Origin: Flavobacterium sp.
GTDB lineage: Bacteria > Bacteroidota > Bacteroidia > Flavobacteriales > Flavobacteriaceae
Assembly (NCBI RefSeq): GCF_027490375.1
Contig: NZ_JAIXYH010000007.1
Span: 1-55,477, forward strand
Length of the DNA: 55,477 bases
Direction of reading: 5' to 3'
Position 1 is the first letter of the stretch. Each line of letters opens with the position of its first letter. The notes under the pieces are model-generated. The model made no database searches. It had not been told where the DNA came from and saw nothing but the letters and a program-made list of their open reading frames with translations. Of this stretch, positions 9,903 through 16,930 are shown one piece after another. The translations under genes were made by a program, and so were the position numbers.

Positions 9903-10681
9903 AAAAACTCTTCAAATTTTTGCTCAACGCAGTTCCGCGACCGCTCTTAATTCGATTGAGCTACGTTGCGCGTCCCGTTTTGGCGTGGTGGTTGCAAGGA
10001 CCAGGTTTTACAGACCCAATCGACGGAAAGCAGTTTAAGAAATTCTTGCCTTACGGATACGGGAAACAGCGTGATAATGTGTTGGCTCCCGGCACCTTAT
10101 CGCTCGAAAGACACCGCTTGCTGTGGTTGTATTTGCAAAGACAAACGAACTTCTTCACCAACACGGAACGGCAAAAGTTGCTGCATTTTGCGCCGGAGCA
10201 AGCCTTTTACAAACGATTTAGAAAGCAAGCTAATTTGGCGTATTTAACCACCGATTTGCTGTCGCCGCTTGCCGATGTTAAAGCAGATATTTGCAAGCTT
10301 CCGTTTGAGAACAACGCTTTCGACATCATTTTTTGTAATCACGTGTTAGAGCACATTCCCGACGATACAAAAGCCATGTCGGAGCTTTTCCGCGTGCTTA
10401 AACCCGGCGGCTGGGGCATTTTCCAGATTCCACAGGATTTGAACCGAGACGTAACGTTTACCGACGACAGCATAACCGATCCGCGGCAACGTGCCGAGAT
10501 CTTTGGTCAGTACGACCACGTTCGAATTTACGGCCGAGATTACTTCGACAAACTGCGCAAAGCCGGATTCGAGGTTCGAGAAATTGCTGCAATCGATTTT
10601 CTCAGTGCCGCAGAGATTTCAGCCTACGCATTGCAGGCCAACGAAATCATTCCACTTTGTTTAAAGCCTTACACAGCTTAG
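9899..10681 (+). CDS. SAM-dependent class I methyltransferase
   Basis: The 260-residue protein has a Rossmann methyltransferase core: a divergent motif I LLHFAPE (about 95-100), an acidic strand end LTTDLLSP, an ADICKLPF segment, and motif IV-like FDIIFCNHVLEHIPDD at 141-156. LKPGGWGIFQIP follows at 168-178. This is the methyltransferase-11 type that usually acts on small molecules or lipids; the substrate cannot be read here. I chose the ATG at 9899 because it overlaps the map stop by 4 bp; the frame stays open further upstream inside map, but that part reads as out-of-frame map. The N-terminal 50 residues are basic and hydrophobic and may touch the membrane. Confidence 0.85.
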   Translation: MKKLFKFLLNAVPRPLLIRLSYVARPVLAWWLQGPGFTDPIDGKQFKKFLPYGYGKQRDNVLAPGTLSLERHRLLWLYLQRQTNFFTNTERQKLLHFAPEQAFYKRFRKQANLAYLTTDLLSPLADVKADICKLPFENNAFDIIFCNHVLEHIPDDTKAMSELFRVLKPGGWGIFQIPQDLNRDVTFTDDSITDPRQRAEIFGQYDHVRIYGRDYFDKLRKAGFEVREIAAIDFLSAAEISAYALQANEIIPLCLKPYTA

Positions 10682-11069
10682 TCATTCACCTATTTTTTAA
10701 TTTTTTGGGCGGCATTTCGCGCTGTTCGTTGCAATAAAAACCCACAAAAGCGGTTTGTGTTGGCTTTGTCTGGGGCTTCCGCTGGTCGCCCATTCAAAAC
10801 CGCACTCACACGCTTTCGTTACGCTTTCATTTTCACTGCCATCACGGCCGCGGGTATCGTTTCCGTAAATTCGTACTAGAATTAAACGTTTTTTTGTTTT
10901 ACGTATTTAATCGATGTTTTATTAAATTGATATTCAATGTTTTCCTGGGGGTAATATTGCCATATTACGTATGTTAAAAATCAGCTAAAAACCAACACTT
11001 TTTCGTCATCAACTTTACACTTCTTTAACAGCGAAAAGCCTTGCCAAGTGCGGCGCGTACAAAAGCAAA
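10682..11069. repeat. Gene-free region carrying a copy of the dispersed intergenic element (core 10701-10854)
   Basis: There is no plausible gene. The core at 10701-10854 starts TTTTTTGGGCGGCATTTC, continues GCTGTTCGTTGCA, then GGCTTCCGCTGGTCGCCC, and ends CTGCCATCACGGCCGCGGG. The same order of words is found in reverse orientation at 12.0-12.17 kb. Bases 10870-11069 are AT-rich with no further structure I can name. Confidence 0.6.
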
Positions 11070-11102
11070 AACCGCACGATGGGTGCGGTTTGGTGTTTTT
11101 TT
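11070..11102. terminator. Bidirectional rho-independent terminator
   Basis: The hairpin AACCGCAC / GTGCGGTT with a 5-base loop has T-rich tails on both strands. It best serves the minus-strand DUF6705-like gene ending at 11129, since on that strand TTTTT follows the stem directly. Confidence 0.7.
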
Positions 11103-11128
11103 CTTACAACTAAATTAAGTTGAGAAGT

Positions 11129-11766
11129 TTATTGCTTAAGCAAAACATGCTGCCCATGAGGTGGTAGAGCAGGTGTTTCTGTGGGAATTGGATCACTAGC
11201 ACGCTGAATTCCATGCTCATAAAATACATCTATCTGTAGAGCAGTTTGCCCATCAACAGTAATTAACCGCATAAAAAGTTTGCAGCTGCGTTTATTATAT
11301 AAATTGTAATAAATTTCTCGCCGTTGGTTGTGCAAATACGACACATTGGGTTATCCGGATACTTTGCGATATAACCTATTCCGATACTCGAAAAATCCCA
11401 AGGATACTCTGCGACTGCTGCCATATCAATGTTTGGGATGGAATTATACAATACAACGTTTCCGATTTTATACTGATATTCGCCAAAAATTACGTCTTCG
11501 TACTCCCAATTCGATTTACTCATTAGCTTTTTACGCAACTCTATTTTCCATGAAAAATGATTGTTTGTAAGTTCATAAACACCTACAAAAGGATCTAAAT
11601 CGTTGTCGAAATCTTTATAGTAAACCCATTGCATGTTGTTTAACTCTTGTTGACCTTGATTATATATGCTGGTAGTTAGCACAGGGGATTGCCCCCAACC
11701 GTAAAAACTAATCAGTGCAAAAAGTGTAAAATGCACGCAATACGTAATTGATTTTTTTATGGGCAT
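11129..11766 (-). pseudogene. DUF6705-like secreted protein, broken by a one-base frameshift
   Basis: The gene starts at the ATG at 11766 with a signal peptide (about 25 residues, ending YGWGQS). It runs with GVYELTNNHFSWKIELRKK and DVIFGEYQYKIGN, features I associate with the small Flavobacteriaceae DUF6705 proteins. The frame then changes near 11348-11350. The first frame ends at 11263, while the natural continuation (VSYLHNQRREIYYNLY) and the family-like ending HVLLKQ lie in another frame ending at 11129. Adding one C to the CCC run at 11348-11350 (minus strand) would join the two into a protein of about 210 residues. No slippery heptamer is seen. Family assignment is from memory of its ends and is moderate. 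Confidence 0.6.
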
Positions 11767-11935
11767 GGTATTTCGTTTGTTAGTGTTACTTTTTTCCACT
11801 GTGTAAAATTAACTAAATCATCGGTCTTGTATAACTCAATTCCGAAATCAGCAAATTCTTGTAAGAATGTGGCTTGTAGATTTGCTCGGTGATTAGAAAA
11901 ACTACTTATAAATAGCTGTCGACAGCTGTGAAAAT
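11757..11935 (-). pseudogene. Possible 3' remnant of an upstream gene
   Basis: On the minus strand a frame without any ATG, GTG or TTG start stays open for about 60 codons and ends at 11757, overlapping the start of the DUF6705-like gene by 10 bp. Its last 35 codons read like real protein (FLQEFADFGIELYKTDD, then NFTQWKKVTLTNE). An in-frame stop and then a repeat element lie upstream. This could be the tail of a decayed gene that was once coupled to the next one. Chance openness cannot be excluded. Confidence 0.3.
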
Positions 11936-12005
11936 GCCACTATCGGTGTACTGTAAAGCAAAACTGATTAATTAACTCTTAGTAAAGTTAGTTAAATATC
12001 ACGTA

Positions 12006-12171
12006 CGTTTCACGGTAACGCCTTTGCGGCCCAGATGGCAGCGGAAAGCCTTTTGATAAATGGGGCAAACAAAAGTGCATTGGGCGTGGCGACCTAAGAA
12101 GCCGCGGCCAACGCTTACTTTTGTGCCTCATTTGAAAAAGCTTGCAGCGAACAGCCGGAAATGCCGCCCAT
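12006..12171 (-). repeat. Dispersed intergenic element, minus orientation
   Basis: Read on the minus strand it begins GGGCGGCATTTCCGGC and continues GCTGTTCGCTGCAAGC. GGCTTCTTAGGTCGCCACGCCCA follows, then GGCTTTCCGCTGCCATCTGGGCCGC. These words occur in the same order in the copy at 10.70-10.85 kb, and weaker forms occur at 48.7 kb. It is non-coding and GC-richer than its surroundings. Confidence 0.65.
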
Positions 12172-12203
12172 AAAAAAAGCACCTGTAAATACAAGTGCCT
12201 TTT
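12172..12203 (-). terminator. Rho-independent terminator of the sigma/anti-sigma/OMP operon
   Basis: On the minus strand AAGGCACTTGTA / TACAGGTGC forms a stem of about nine pairs (one G-T) with a very short loop, followed by seven T. It lies 22 bp after the stop of the outer-membrane protein gene. Confidence 0.8.
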
Positions 12204-12224
12204 CAAAACTAACTAACCCAAATT

Positions 12225-13265
12225 TTAGTTGAAATCGAAGCGCAAACCCATTGAGATATTACGTTGATCGACCGCGTTATCTTTAAACAGCGGATTTAAA
12301 TCGTACTTGGCATACAAACTAATTTGCCCGTAACCAATGTACCCGCTTAATCCGTAAATAAAGTTATTTGTATTCCAGTCGCCGCGCGTTACAGTTCGCG
12401 TGTCGTAGCCGGCAACGTCGTATTTTTGAATCTGTTTCGATTTTACATTAAAGCCGGTGTAACCTCCAATACCCAATCGGAACGAATCGTGAGAAAGGAA
12501 AATCTTTCTACCATCGCGATCTTTTGTTTTCGAGAAGTCGAGCTCAAAATGCACGGGAAATACCAAATTTACATTTCGGAAGCGCGAGTCGTCTTGAACA
12601 ACCGGACTTGTAACTAGGTCGGTCGTTTCGCCGTTGTCAACCAGATAGCGGTTATCTGTCGGACGTAAGTCGTTGTATTGTAAAGACAAACCGTATTTAA
12701 TGTGAAATAGTTGCGAGTTTTTGTCTAAACGGGTGTTGTACGTAAAGCCCCATTCGTAGAAGCGCGACTTATATACGCGGTAATCTGAGTTGGCAATAGA
12801 GCCGTCGGTAACAACATTATTGAGTCCGATGGCAAAAACAAATTGTGTCGTGGTGCGCAATTCCCCATATTTGAATTTGTCTTTATTTTTAGAGTTGATA
12901 GCAAACGTATAGTTTTTGGTTTTAGTGGAATCGCTTTTGGCTAATTCGACTTTCCCTTCAATTTTGTTTTGAATGAGAAGGTTTCGTTCTTCGTCGATTT
13001 CGGCAAGCTTTTCATCCAAACGAGTCGCGCTTTCGGTAGAGAGTTGTTTTTTCTTTGCCTCGGCTTCGGCGGCGGTAAGAGTTCCGAACGAAAGTTGGTT
13101 GTTAACGGCTTCGAGCTGATTGGCAAGCAGTTCTTTTTCGTCGGAGATGGTTTTTTCCATTTTCAACGACAGTTCATTCATTTTCTCGCTAAAGTCGGAC
13201 TGTGCATAAACTTTGCAAAATAAAGACGTGAGTAATAAGGCCAAGTACAGTGTAATTGATTTCAT
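12225..13265 (-). CDS. Outer-membrane beta-barrel protein with N-terminal coiled coil
   Basis: The 346-residue precursor has a signal peptide (about 1-21, ending KVYAQ). Residues 25-115 are charged and heptad-like (EKMNELSLKMEKTISDEKELL) and should form a periplasmic coiled coil. From about 120 to the end, short amphipathic strands with aromatic girdles (FVFAIGLNN, EWGFTYNTRL, FHIKYGLSLQY) and the terminal strand ISMGLRFDFN point to an 8-10-strand barrel of the porin/OMP_b-brl type. It is third in an operon after an ECF sigma factor and a membrane anti-sigma-like gene, 18 bp downstream of the latter. It may be the sensor or target of that pathway. The coiled coil could reach towards peptidoglycan, which is inference. 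Confidence 0.8.
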   Translation of the reverse strand: MKSITLYLALLLTSLFCKVYAQSDFSEKMNELSLKMEKTISDEKELLANQLEAVNNQLSFGTLTAAEAEAKKKQLSTESATRLDEKLAEIDEERNLLIQNKIEGKVELAKSDSTKTKNYTFAINSKNKDKFKYGELRTTTQFVFAIGLNNVVTDGSIANSDYRVYKSRFYEWGFTYNTRLDKNSQLFHIKYGLSLQYNDLRPTDNRYLVDNGETTDLVTSPVVQDDSRFRNVNLVFPVHFELDFSKTKDRDGRKIFLSHDSFRLGIGGYTGFNVKSKQIQKYDVAGYDTRTVTRGDWNTNNFIYGLSGYIGYGQISLYAKYDLNPLFKDNAVDQRNISMGLRFDFN

Positions 13266-13283
13266 GGTAATTTGATTTGATGA

Positions 13284-13991
13284 TTATTTAACTGTGTTTC
13301 GATTTTGGACAACGACTTTTACTTCGTTGAATTTTTTGACTACCGTAGCCAACATTTGATTTTGATATTGGCGTTCGTTTTCTTGGGAAGCTGCTTGCAA
13401 CAACGCATCGGGATTGGTTTTAAAGCGCGAACGTTTTTTTAGTTTTTCAGACAACGCTTCCACATGTGCTTCGTCGGTAACTGCTGCCACCAGCTGCTCC
13501 TGCGTATTTTGTTGTTTCTGCAACTGATTTTCGGCGAGAGCACTGTTGTTATTTTGCGCTGTTGTTTGTGTTTTTTCAGTTTGCGCCGGCACAGCAGTTA
13601 CTGCCTTTGATTCTTGATTGATTGATTTGATTTTTTGATTGATTGATGGATTGAAACTCGGTTTTTGCGCTGTATTTTGATTGGTTATTTCATTGGCGGC
13701 AGTGTCGTCGGAAACGCTAGCAGCTGCATTTGGATTTTCTGATGAAACCACTTGTTTTTCGGGTAAGGCTACGTCAGTTATTTCTTCCGATTGAAAAAGA
13801 TAAAAGCTGAACAATCCGATAAAAACAGCCACGGCAGCAGCAATATTCCAGTACGGAAAAATTTTGCGAACAGGCTTGCTTTCGTTTGCAGTAAGCATGG
13901 CGTTTAAGCGATCCCAAGATTCGGGGCGAGGCGAGATTTCTCGGTTCTCGAGCGCTTTTTTTATTTGATCTTCTAGGTTATGCGGTTTCAT
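13284..13991 (-). CDS. Membrane anti-sigma-like protein
   Basis: This 235-residue protein has a cytoplasmic N-terminus (1-45, HNLEDQIKKALENREISPRPESWDRL) and a single membrane segment at about 47-66 (YWNIAAAVAVFIGLFSFYLF). The rest is a Gln/Asn/Ala-rich, low-complexity periplasmic region. The short N-terminal segment is the kind that in Flavobacteriia sits next to an ECF sigma gene. It overlaps that gene by 14 bp, which supports translational coupling and a role in holding the sigma factor at the membrane. No zinc (ZAS) motif HxxxCxxC is present, so it is not a classical zinc anti-sigma. Function is inferred from context. Confidence 0.7.
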   Translation of the reverse strand: MKPHNLEDQIKKALENREISPRPESWDRLNAMLTANESKPVRKIFPYWNIAAAVAVFIGLFSFYLFQSEEITDVALPEKQVVSSENPNAAASVSDDTAANEITNQNTAQKPSFNPSINQKIKSINQESKAVTAVPAQTEKTQTTAQNNNSALAENQLQKQQNTQEQLVAAVTDEAHVEALSEKLKKRSRFKTNPDALLQAASQENERQYQNQMLATVVKKFNEVKVVVQNRNTVK

Positions 13992-14538
13992 GATTGCTCA
14001 TTTTTCTTTTAATAATTTGTTCTTGTAGCAAACGTCGTGCGTGCGACAATTGCGATTTTGAGGTGCCTTCGCTGATGTCGAGCAGCTTGGCAATCTCGTG
14101 GTGTTTGTATCCTTCGATGGCATACAGGTTGAAAACCATTCGATAACCGTCGGGCAAGGCGTCGATTAATTCCTGAATTTCATTTACCGTGAACTCGTGC
14201 TGTTGTTCTTCCGACCATGAACTCTCGCTACTTAAATCGTCTATAAAAACAGCCTTTTTCTGAACACGTAAGTAAGAAATAGCTTCGTTAATTGTAATCC
14301 GACGTATCCAGCCTTCAAAATTTCCGACACCTGAATATTGCGGCAGGTTTTCGAATACTTTAAGAAAGGCGCAAATCATTACATCTTCGGCTTGATGAAC
14401 ATCTTTGATGTATTGGCGGCAAACGCCCAACATTTTCGGAGCGAAGCGGCTGTAAATTTCCTGCTGCGCGTGTCGGTTTCGGTTGCGTGCCAACTCAATG
14501 ATTTGTTCAAGTTCGTTCTGTAATTTGATTACCTTCAC
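13978..14538 (-). CDS. ECF-type RNA polymerase sigma factor (sigma-70 family)
   Basis: The 186-residue protein has sigma region 2 at about 20-90 (YSRFAPKMLGVCRQYIKD, then AEDVMICAFLKVFENL, GNFEGWIRRITINEAISYLR). Region 4 is at about 125-180 (LPDGYRMVFNLYAIEGYKHHEIAKLL, GTSKSQLSHARRLL). Regions 1 and 3 are missing, as in the ECF group. It would direct RNA polymerase to a small regulon, probably including its own operon. It is the first gene of a three-gene operon with a membrane regulator and an outer-membrane barrel protein, and it diverges from the patatin gene across a 191-bp AT-rich gap. Confidence 0.92.
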   Translation of the reverse strand: MKVIKLQNELEQIIELARNRNRHAQQEIYSRFAPKMLGVCRQYIKDVHQAEDVMICAFLKVFENLPQYSGVGNFEGWIRRITINEAISYLRVQKKAVFIDDLSSESSWSEEQQHEFTVNEIQELIDALPDGYRMVFNLYAIEGYKHHEIAKLLDISEGTSKSQLSHARRLLQEQIIKRKMSNHETA

Positions 14539-14729
14539 GTTTAATCTTGCTTATATTTTAAAAGACGATTTTCGATCAGAAATGGTTGTATCAACACGAA
14601 AAAAAAGTTGTTTTTTTTCAGATAATTTTTGCAAATATCTAAAAATCAATATTTTGTAAATGATGATTTTTTTGCTGAAACGGCAGTCTCTTGCAAAAAT
14701 TAGGCTAATTTCGTTTAATTCTTAGTCTT

Positions 14730-15536
14730 ATGACACCATTAGCTGAATTTTCAAGCGCAGTAGGTTATGTGTTTTCCGGTGGCGGAAGCAAAGGTTTGGC
14801 ACATGCCGGCGCTTTAAAGTTTTTGGAAGAAGTAGAAGTGTTTCCGTCGGAAATAGCGTGCAGTAGCGCCGGCAGTATTGTAGCTTCGCTGTATGCTTGG
14901 GGAAAAACTCCGGAGGAAATTCTCAGTTTTTTCCAGTCGGTTGATTTTTTTTACTGGCGTCATTTTACTTTTCGAAAAGCGGGTTTGATGGATTCGGAGG
15001 CTTTTGCCAGTTATTTGGATGTCGTTTTTGGAGAAGCTACGATAGGCGATTTAAAGATTCCGATTCACATTACCGCAACGGATATGATTCGGGGAAAGCT
15101 CACGGTTTTTTCAGCCAAAACCCGAATTAAGGATGCCGTGGTGGCGTCGGCGGCCTTTCCGGGAATTATTTCTCCCCATGTCATTAACGGCAAAGTGTAC
15201 AGCGACGGCGGGATTTTAAATCATTTCCCAGCAGATATTTTACAAGGTCGTTGCGATTATTTAATCGGAATGTATGTGAGTCCGTTACAAGCCATCGAAG
15301 CCAAAGATTTACGCACTATTAAACACGTAACGGCGCGGGCATTCGATTTGCTTACTGCGAATACCAACAACCAAAAGTTTAATATTTGCGATTGGGTGAT
15401 TACGCCCGACGATTTGTCGGCTTATTCTACTTTCGAGACCAAAACGTACCGAATGCGTCAGATTTTTGACATTGGTTATCAAGCAGCGCGCGATGCCTAT
15501 TTTCAGAAGTTTATTCATCCTGCATTTGAGCGATAA
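14730..15536 (+). CDS. Patatin-like phospholipase
   Basis: This 268-residue patatin/RssA-type hydrolase would act on phospholipid or other acyl esters at or near the inner membrane. The oxyanion loop GGGSKG is at 17-22, the nucleophile is Ser46, and the catalytic aspartate lies in YSDGGILNHFP (about residue 157). The nucleophile elbow reads CSSAG rather than the usual GxSxG, so the first glycine is Cys44. The rest of the core is intact. No signal peptide is visible. It precedes pyrH by 54 bp, but pyrH has its own -7 box, so the two may be separate units. Confidence 0.9.
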   Translation: MTPLAEFSSAVGYVFSGGGSKGLAHAGALKFLEEVEVFPSEIACSSAGSIVASLYAWGKTPEEILSFFQSVDFFYWRHFTFRKAGLMDSEAFASYLDVVFGEATIGDLKIPIHITATDMIRGKLTVFSAKTRIKDAVVASAAFPGIISPHVINGKVYSDGGILNHFPADILQGRCDYLIGMYVSPLQAIEAKDLRTIKHVTARAFDLLTANTNNQKFNICDWVITPDDLSAYSTFETKTYRMRQIFDIGYQAARDAYFQKFIHPAFER

Positions 15537-15563
15537 GCTTCTTCGCCGATTACGGAATTCCGC

Positions 15564-15571
15564 TATATTTG
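15564..15571 (+). promoter_or_regulatory. -7 box TATATTTG before pyrH
   Basis: It matches TAnnTTTG and ends 19 bp before the pyrH ATG, inside the 54-bp gap after the patatin gene. Confidence 0.5.
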
Positions 15572-15590
15572 CACAACAATTTTAAACGCT

Positions 15591-16298
15591 ATGAAATACA
15601 AAAGAATTTTGCTAAAACTGAGTGGTGAAGCGCTCATGGGTTCACGTGCTTACGGTATTGATCCGGGAGTTTTGGCAAAATACGCTGATGAAATTAAGCA
15701 AATTCACGATCAAGGAGTGCAAATTGCCATTGTTATTGGTGGTGGAAACATTTTTAGAGGTGTTGCCGGCGCTTCTAACGGAATGGATCGTGTTCAGGGC
15801 GATTATATGGGAATGCTTGCAACCGTAATTAACGGAATGGCGCTGCAAGGTGCTTTGGAAGACAAAGGTATGCTAACGCGCTTGCAAACTGCATTGAAAA
15901 TTGAAGCGATAGCCGAACCGTATATCAAACGCCGCGCGGTGCGTCATCTCGAAAAAGGACGTATCGTTATTTTCGGTGCAGGAACTGGAAATCCGTATTT
16001 CACCACAGATACTGCGGCTGTACTACGAGGCGTAGAAATCGATGCCGACGTTATCCTGAAAGGAACACGTGTGGATGGAATTTATACTGCAGATCCCGAA
16101 AAAGATAGCTCAGCAACGAAATTTGATACATTGAGTTTTGAAGAAGTGTTGGCTAAAGGTTTAAACGTTATGGATACTACCGCCTTCACTTTAAGTCAAG
16201 AAAACAAACTTCCTATCGTTGTATTTGATATGAACGGACAAGGGAATTTGCTAAAAATTTGTAAAGGAGATACCATAGGTACAGTTGTTACCGTTTAA
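15591..16298 (+). CDS. pyrH: UMP kinase
   Basis: The enzyme phosphorylates UMP to UDP with ATP in pyrimidine nucleotide synthesis. The 235 residues form one amino-acid-kinase domain: [11 protein letters not shown] at the N-terminus binds phosphate, [11 protein letters not shown] is the glycine loop, and [17 protein letters not shown] is the UMP/ATP-binding segment near residues 129-146. [17 protein letters not shown] follows. All conserved parts are present at the normal length. frr starts 15 bp downstream, the widely conserved pyrH-frr pair. Confidence 0.97.
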   Translation: MKYKRILLKLSGEALMGSRAYGIDPGVLAKYADEIKQIHDQGVQIAIVIGGGNIFRGVAGASNGMDRVQGDYMGMLATVINGMALQGALEDKGMLTRLQTALKIEAIAEPYIKRRAVRHLEKGRIVIFGAGTGNPYFTTDTAAVLRGVEIDADVILKGTRVDGIYTADPEKDSSATKFDTLSFEEVLAKGLNVMDTTAFTLSQENKLPIVVFDMNGQGNLLKICKGDTIGTVVTV

Positions 16299-16313
16299 AT
16301 ACAAGAAACTGTT

Positions 16314-16877
16314 ATGAACGAAGAAATCGATTTTATTTTAGACAGCGCTGAAGAATCCATGAATGCGGCAATTGCCCATTTGGAAAAATCATTTTTGAAC
16401 ATTCGCGCAGGAAAAGCATCTCCGGCTATGCTCGGAAGTGTTTTTGTAGATTATTACGGATCGCAAACGCCCTTAAATCAGGTGGCTAAAATCAGTATTC
16501 CAGACGCACGAACAATTACCGTACAACCGTTCGAGAAAAATTTGTTGCACACCATTGAAAAAGCCATCATGATTGCCAATTTGGGTTTCAACCCAATGAA
16601 TAACGGCGATGTGGTAATTATCAGTGTTCCGCCGCTAACCGAAGAACGCCGCCGAGATTTAGCCAAACAAGCTAAAGCAGAAGCCGAAGACGCGAAAATT
16701 AGCGTGAGAAATGTGCGCAAAGATGCCAATACGGATATCAAAAAGCTAGAAAAAGACGGTATGTCGGAAGATGTTTGCAAGTCGGCTGAAGACGAAGTAC
16801 AAACTTTAACCAACACGTACATAAAGAAAATAGACGAATTGACAGCGGCGAAAGAAGCCGAAATCATGAAAGTATAG
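16314..16877 (+). CDS. frr: Ribosome recycling factor
   Basis: This factor splits post-termination ribosomes together with EF-G. The 187-residue protein has the family hallmarks: LEKSFLNIRAGKASPAML in helix 1, VDYYGSQTPLNQVAKI and ITVQPFEKNLLHTIEKAI in the beta domain, and VPPLTEERRRDLAK followed by NVRKDANTDIKKL at the start of the long C-terminal helices. The length is two or three residues above the E. coli protein, which is normal. It follows pyrH by 15 bp and is closed by a strong terminator. Confidence 0.97.
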   Translation: MNEEIDFILDSAEESMNAAIAHLEKSFLNIRAGKASPAMLGSVFVDYYGSQTPLNQVAKISIPDARTITVQPFEKNLLHTIEKAIMIANLGFNPMNNGDVVIISVPPLTEERRRDLAKQAKAEAEDAKISVRNVRKDANTDIKKLEKDGMSEDVCKSAEDEVQTLTNTYIKKIDELTAAKEAEIMKV

Positions 16878-16894
16878 TTGAAAATTAGTGCTCT

Positions 16895-16923
16895 AATGTC
16901 CGCCTTAGTGCGGACATTTTTTT
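16895..16923 (+). terminator. Rho-independent terminator after frr
   Basis: AATGTCCGC, loop CTTA/GT, GCGGACATT, then seven T. The stem is perfect and lies 18 bp after the frr stop. The T-tract ends only 7 bp before the next ATG. Confidence 0.88.
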
Positions 16924-16930
16924 ATCGCAA

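Noticed and set aside
11263..11344. Programmed -1/+1 frameshift in the DUF6705-like gene
   Set aside because: No slippery heptamer or downstream pseudoknot is visible; a lost C in a C run explains it more simply.
11914..11927. Perfect palindrome AGCTGTCGACAGCT as an operator
   Set aside because: It lies inside the gene remnant, far from any clear promoter, and has no second copy, so one 14-bp palindrome is weak evidence.
16478..16867. 129-codon minus-strand frame
   Set aside because: It is antisense to frr; its Ser/Ala-rich composition mirrors the frr codons.
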